In this document: one piece after another, positions 63,640 to 64,000 of the stretch
Position numbering within the stretch: the stretch's first letter is position 1
How the letters are laid out: the number at the start of each line of letters is the position of its first letter
Assembly (NCBI GenBank): GCA_016866355.1
Contig: VGMN01000001.1
Coordinates: 1 to 64,000, forward strand
From: Bacteroidota bacterium
GTDB taxonomy: Bacteria > Bacteroidota > Bacteroidia > Chitinophagales > Chitinophagaceae
DNA length: 64,000 nt
Reading direction: 5' to 3'
Made by a program: the position numbers and the translations under genes
Notes under the pieces: generated by a model
Database searches by the model: none
What the model saw: only the letters and a program-made list of their open reading frames with translations
What the model was told of the DNA's origin: nothing

Positions 63640-64000
63640 CTATTTGTTTGGGGTCTTGCCGGTAGCTGTTTTATCTTCTTGAAGGGGTAGTATACCCGCT
63701 TTGGTGAGGGTGTGTTTACCAAAGCGATTATTCAAGTGATCTACTGCTTGGTAGAGTTGTAATTTTTCTGCAGCTTGGTCAAACAGACTCATCTGTAGCG
63801 TAATAGGAACCAGTTGACTACATCTAACGCCAAGTAATCGAACTTTTCGACCGGCTTGATATAGCTCAGCAAATAATTGTTTTGCTTTTTCGGCAAGTAC
63901 ATCATCTAGCGCGGTATAGTCAAGGGTACCTTGTTTGGAGTTCACTTCAAAGTCCTGATACTTTATTTTTACAGTCAAACATCCCGACATCTTTTCTTCT
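63640..64000 (-). CDS. dinB: DNA polymerase IV, C-terminal part (truncated by window end)
   Basis: The frame stays open to the window edge (EEKMSGCLTV reads across it), so the gene begins beyond 64000. The visible 120 residues are the Y-family little-finger domain: CLTVKIKYQDFEV, then a VRLLGVRCSQLVP segment, and NRFGKHTLTKAG at the end. It belongs to an error-prone translesion polymerase. Confidence 0.85.
   Translation of the reverse strand, partial: EEKMSGCLTVKIKYQDFEVNSKQGTLDYTALDDVLAEKAKQLFAELYQAGRKVRLLGVRCSQLVPITLQMSLFDQAAEKLQLYQAVDHLNNRFGKHTLTKAGILPLQEDKTATGKTPNK

Noticed and set aside
1-64000. CRISPR array, rRNA genes or prophage structural genes
   Set aside because: I found no regularly spaced repeats, rRNA-like sequence or phage proteins in the window.

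Overview
The window comes from a Bacteroidota chromosome, most likely of the Chitinophagaceae/Chitinophagales type. The evidence is the type IX secretion and gliding genes (gldJ, porV, a PorP/SprF protein), the bacillithiol gene bshA, SusC/TonB-type receptors with N-terminal carboxypeptidase-regulatory domains, and the near absence of Shine-Dalgarno sequences. No species call is made.

The window has two parts. Bases about 113-39746 look like a 39.6-kb genomic island inserted at the 3' end of a tRNA-Ser(GGA) gene. A 15-bp stretch of that tRNA's 3' end is repeated exactly and in the same orientation at 113-127. The terminator at 19-46 would have followed the tRNA before insertion. No integrase is visible. 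The island is a composite: a catabolic cluster (526-32961), an IS3-type transposase remnant (32972-33178), an AT-rich metal-limitation module (33350-39019), and an orphan Vsr-like nuclease.

The catabolic cluster has five transcription units. Each has the same palindrome, TAGTTAA-N5-TTAACTA, 5-31 bp before its first start codon (cores at 502, 11508, 13846, 20910, 21146). The only local regulator in the cluster is a MarR protein at the end of the first operon. The enzymes are two aconitase/isopropylmalate-isomerase-type hydratases, a class III CoA-transferase, an HMG-CoA-lyase-type lyase, an HpcH/HpaI aldolase, a dihydropyrimidinase-type cyclic amidase, HyuA/HyuB, a nitrilase-family amidase, an aldehyde dehydrogenase, a KstD-like flavoprotein, a CurA-type enoyl reductase, three dehydrogenase/hydrolase relatives (two with altered active sites), a methyltransferase and two MFS transporters. 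A TonB receptor and several exported proteins accompany them, including two CpcT/CpeT (bilin lyase family) homologues, a two-module VOC protein and a DUF1838 protein. A RedY/HapK-like protein and a probable lipocalin-fold protein are also encoded. My working hypothesis is a pathway for a pyrrole-derived or tetrapyrrole-like substrate. It would pass through substituted maleimides and maleamates to substituted maleates, which are hydrated, activated with CoA and cleaved. The order is supported by enzyme families and co-regulation only; the substrate is inferred.

The metal module pairs a TonB receptor and a PepSY reductase-like protein with a divergent yidD-hisI-folE-fur operon across a region holding two GCAAC-N3-GTTGC palindromes. 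This is the layout expected of a zinc-limitation (Zur-type) regulon.

From 39733 to the end the content is ordinary core genome: tRNA-Ser, a murF-led operon with sulfane-sulfur genes, gldJ, porV, ispF, dut, an EnvC-like protein, bshA, a peptidase, ctlX, an RsmI-like methyltransferase, PorP/SprF, upp, anmK, a desaturase, a GH109-like protein, trmD, an M20 dipeptidase and the 3' end of dinB.
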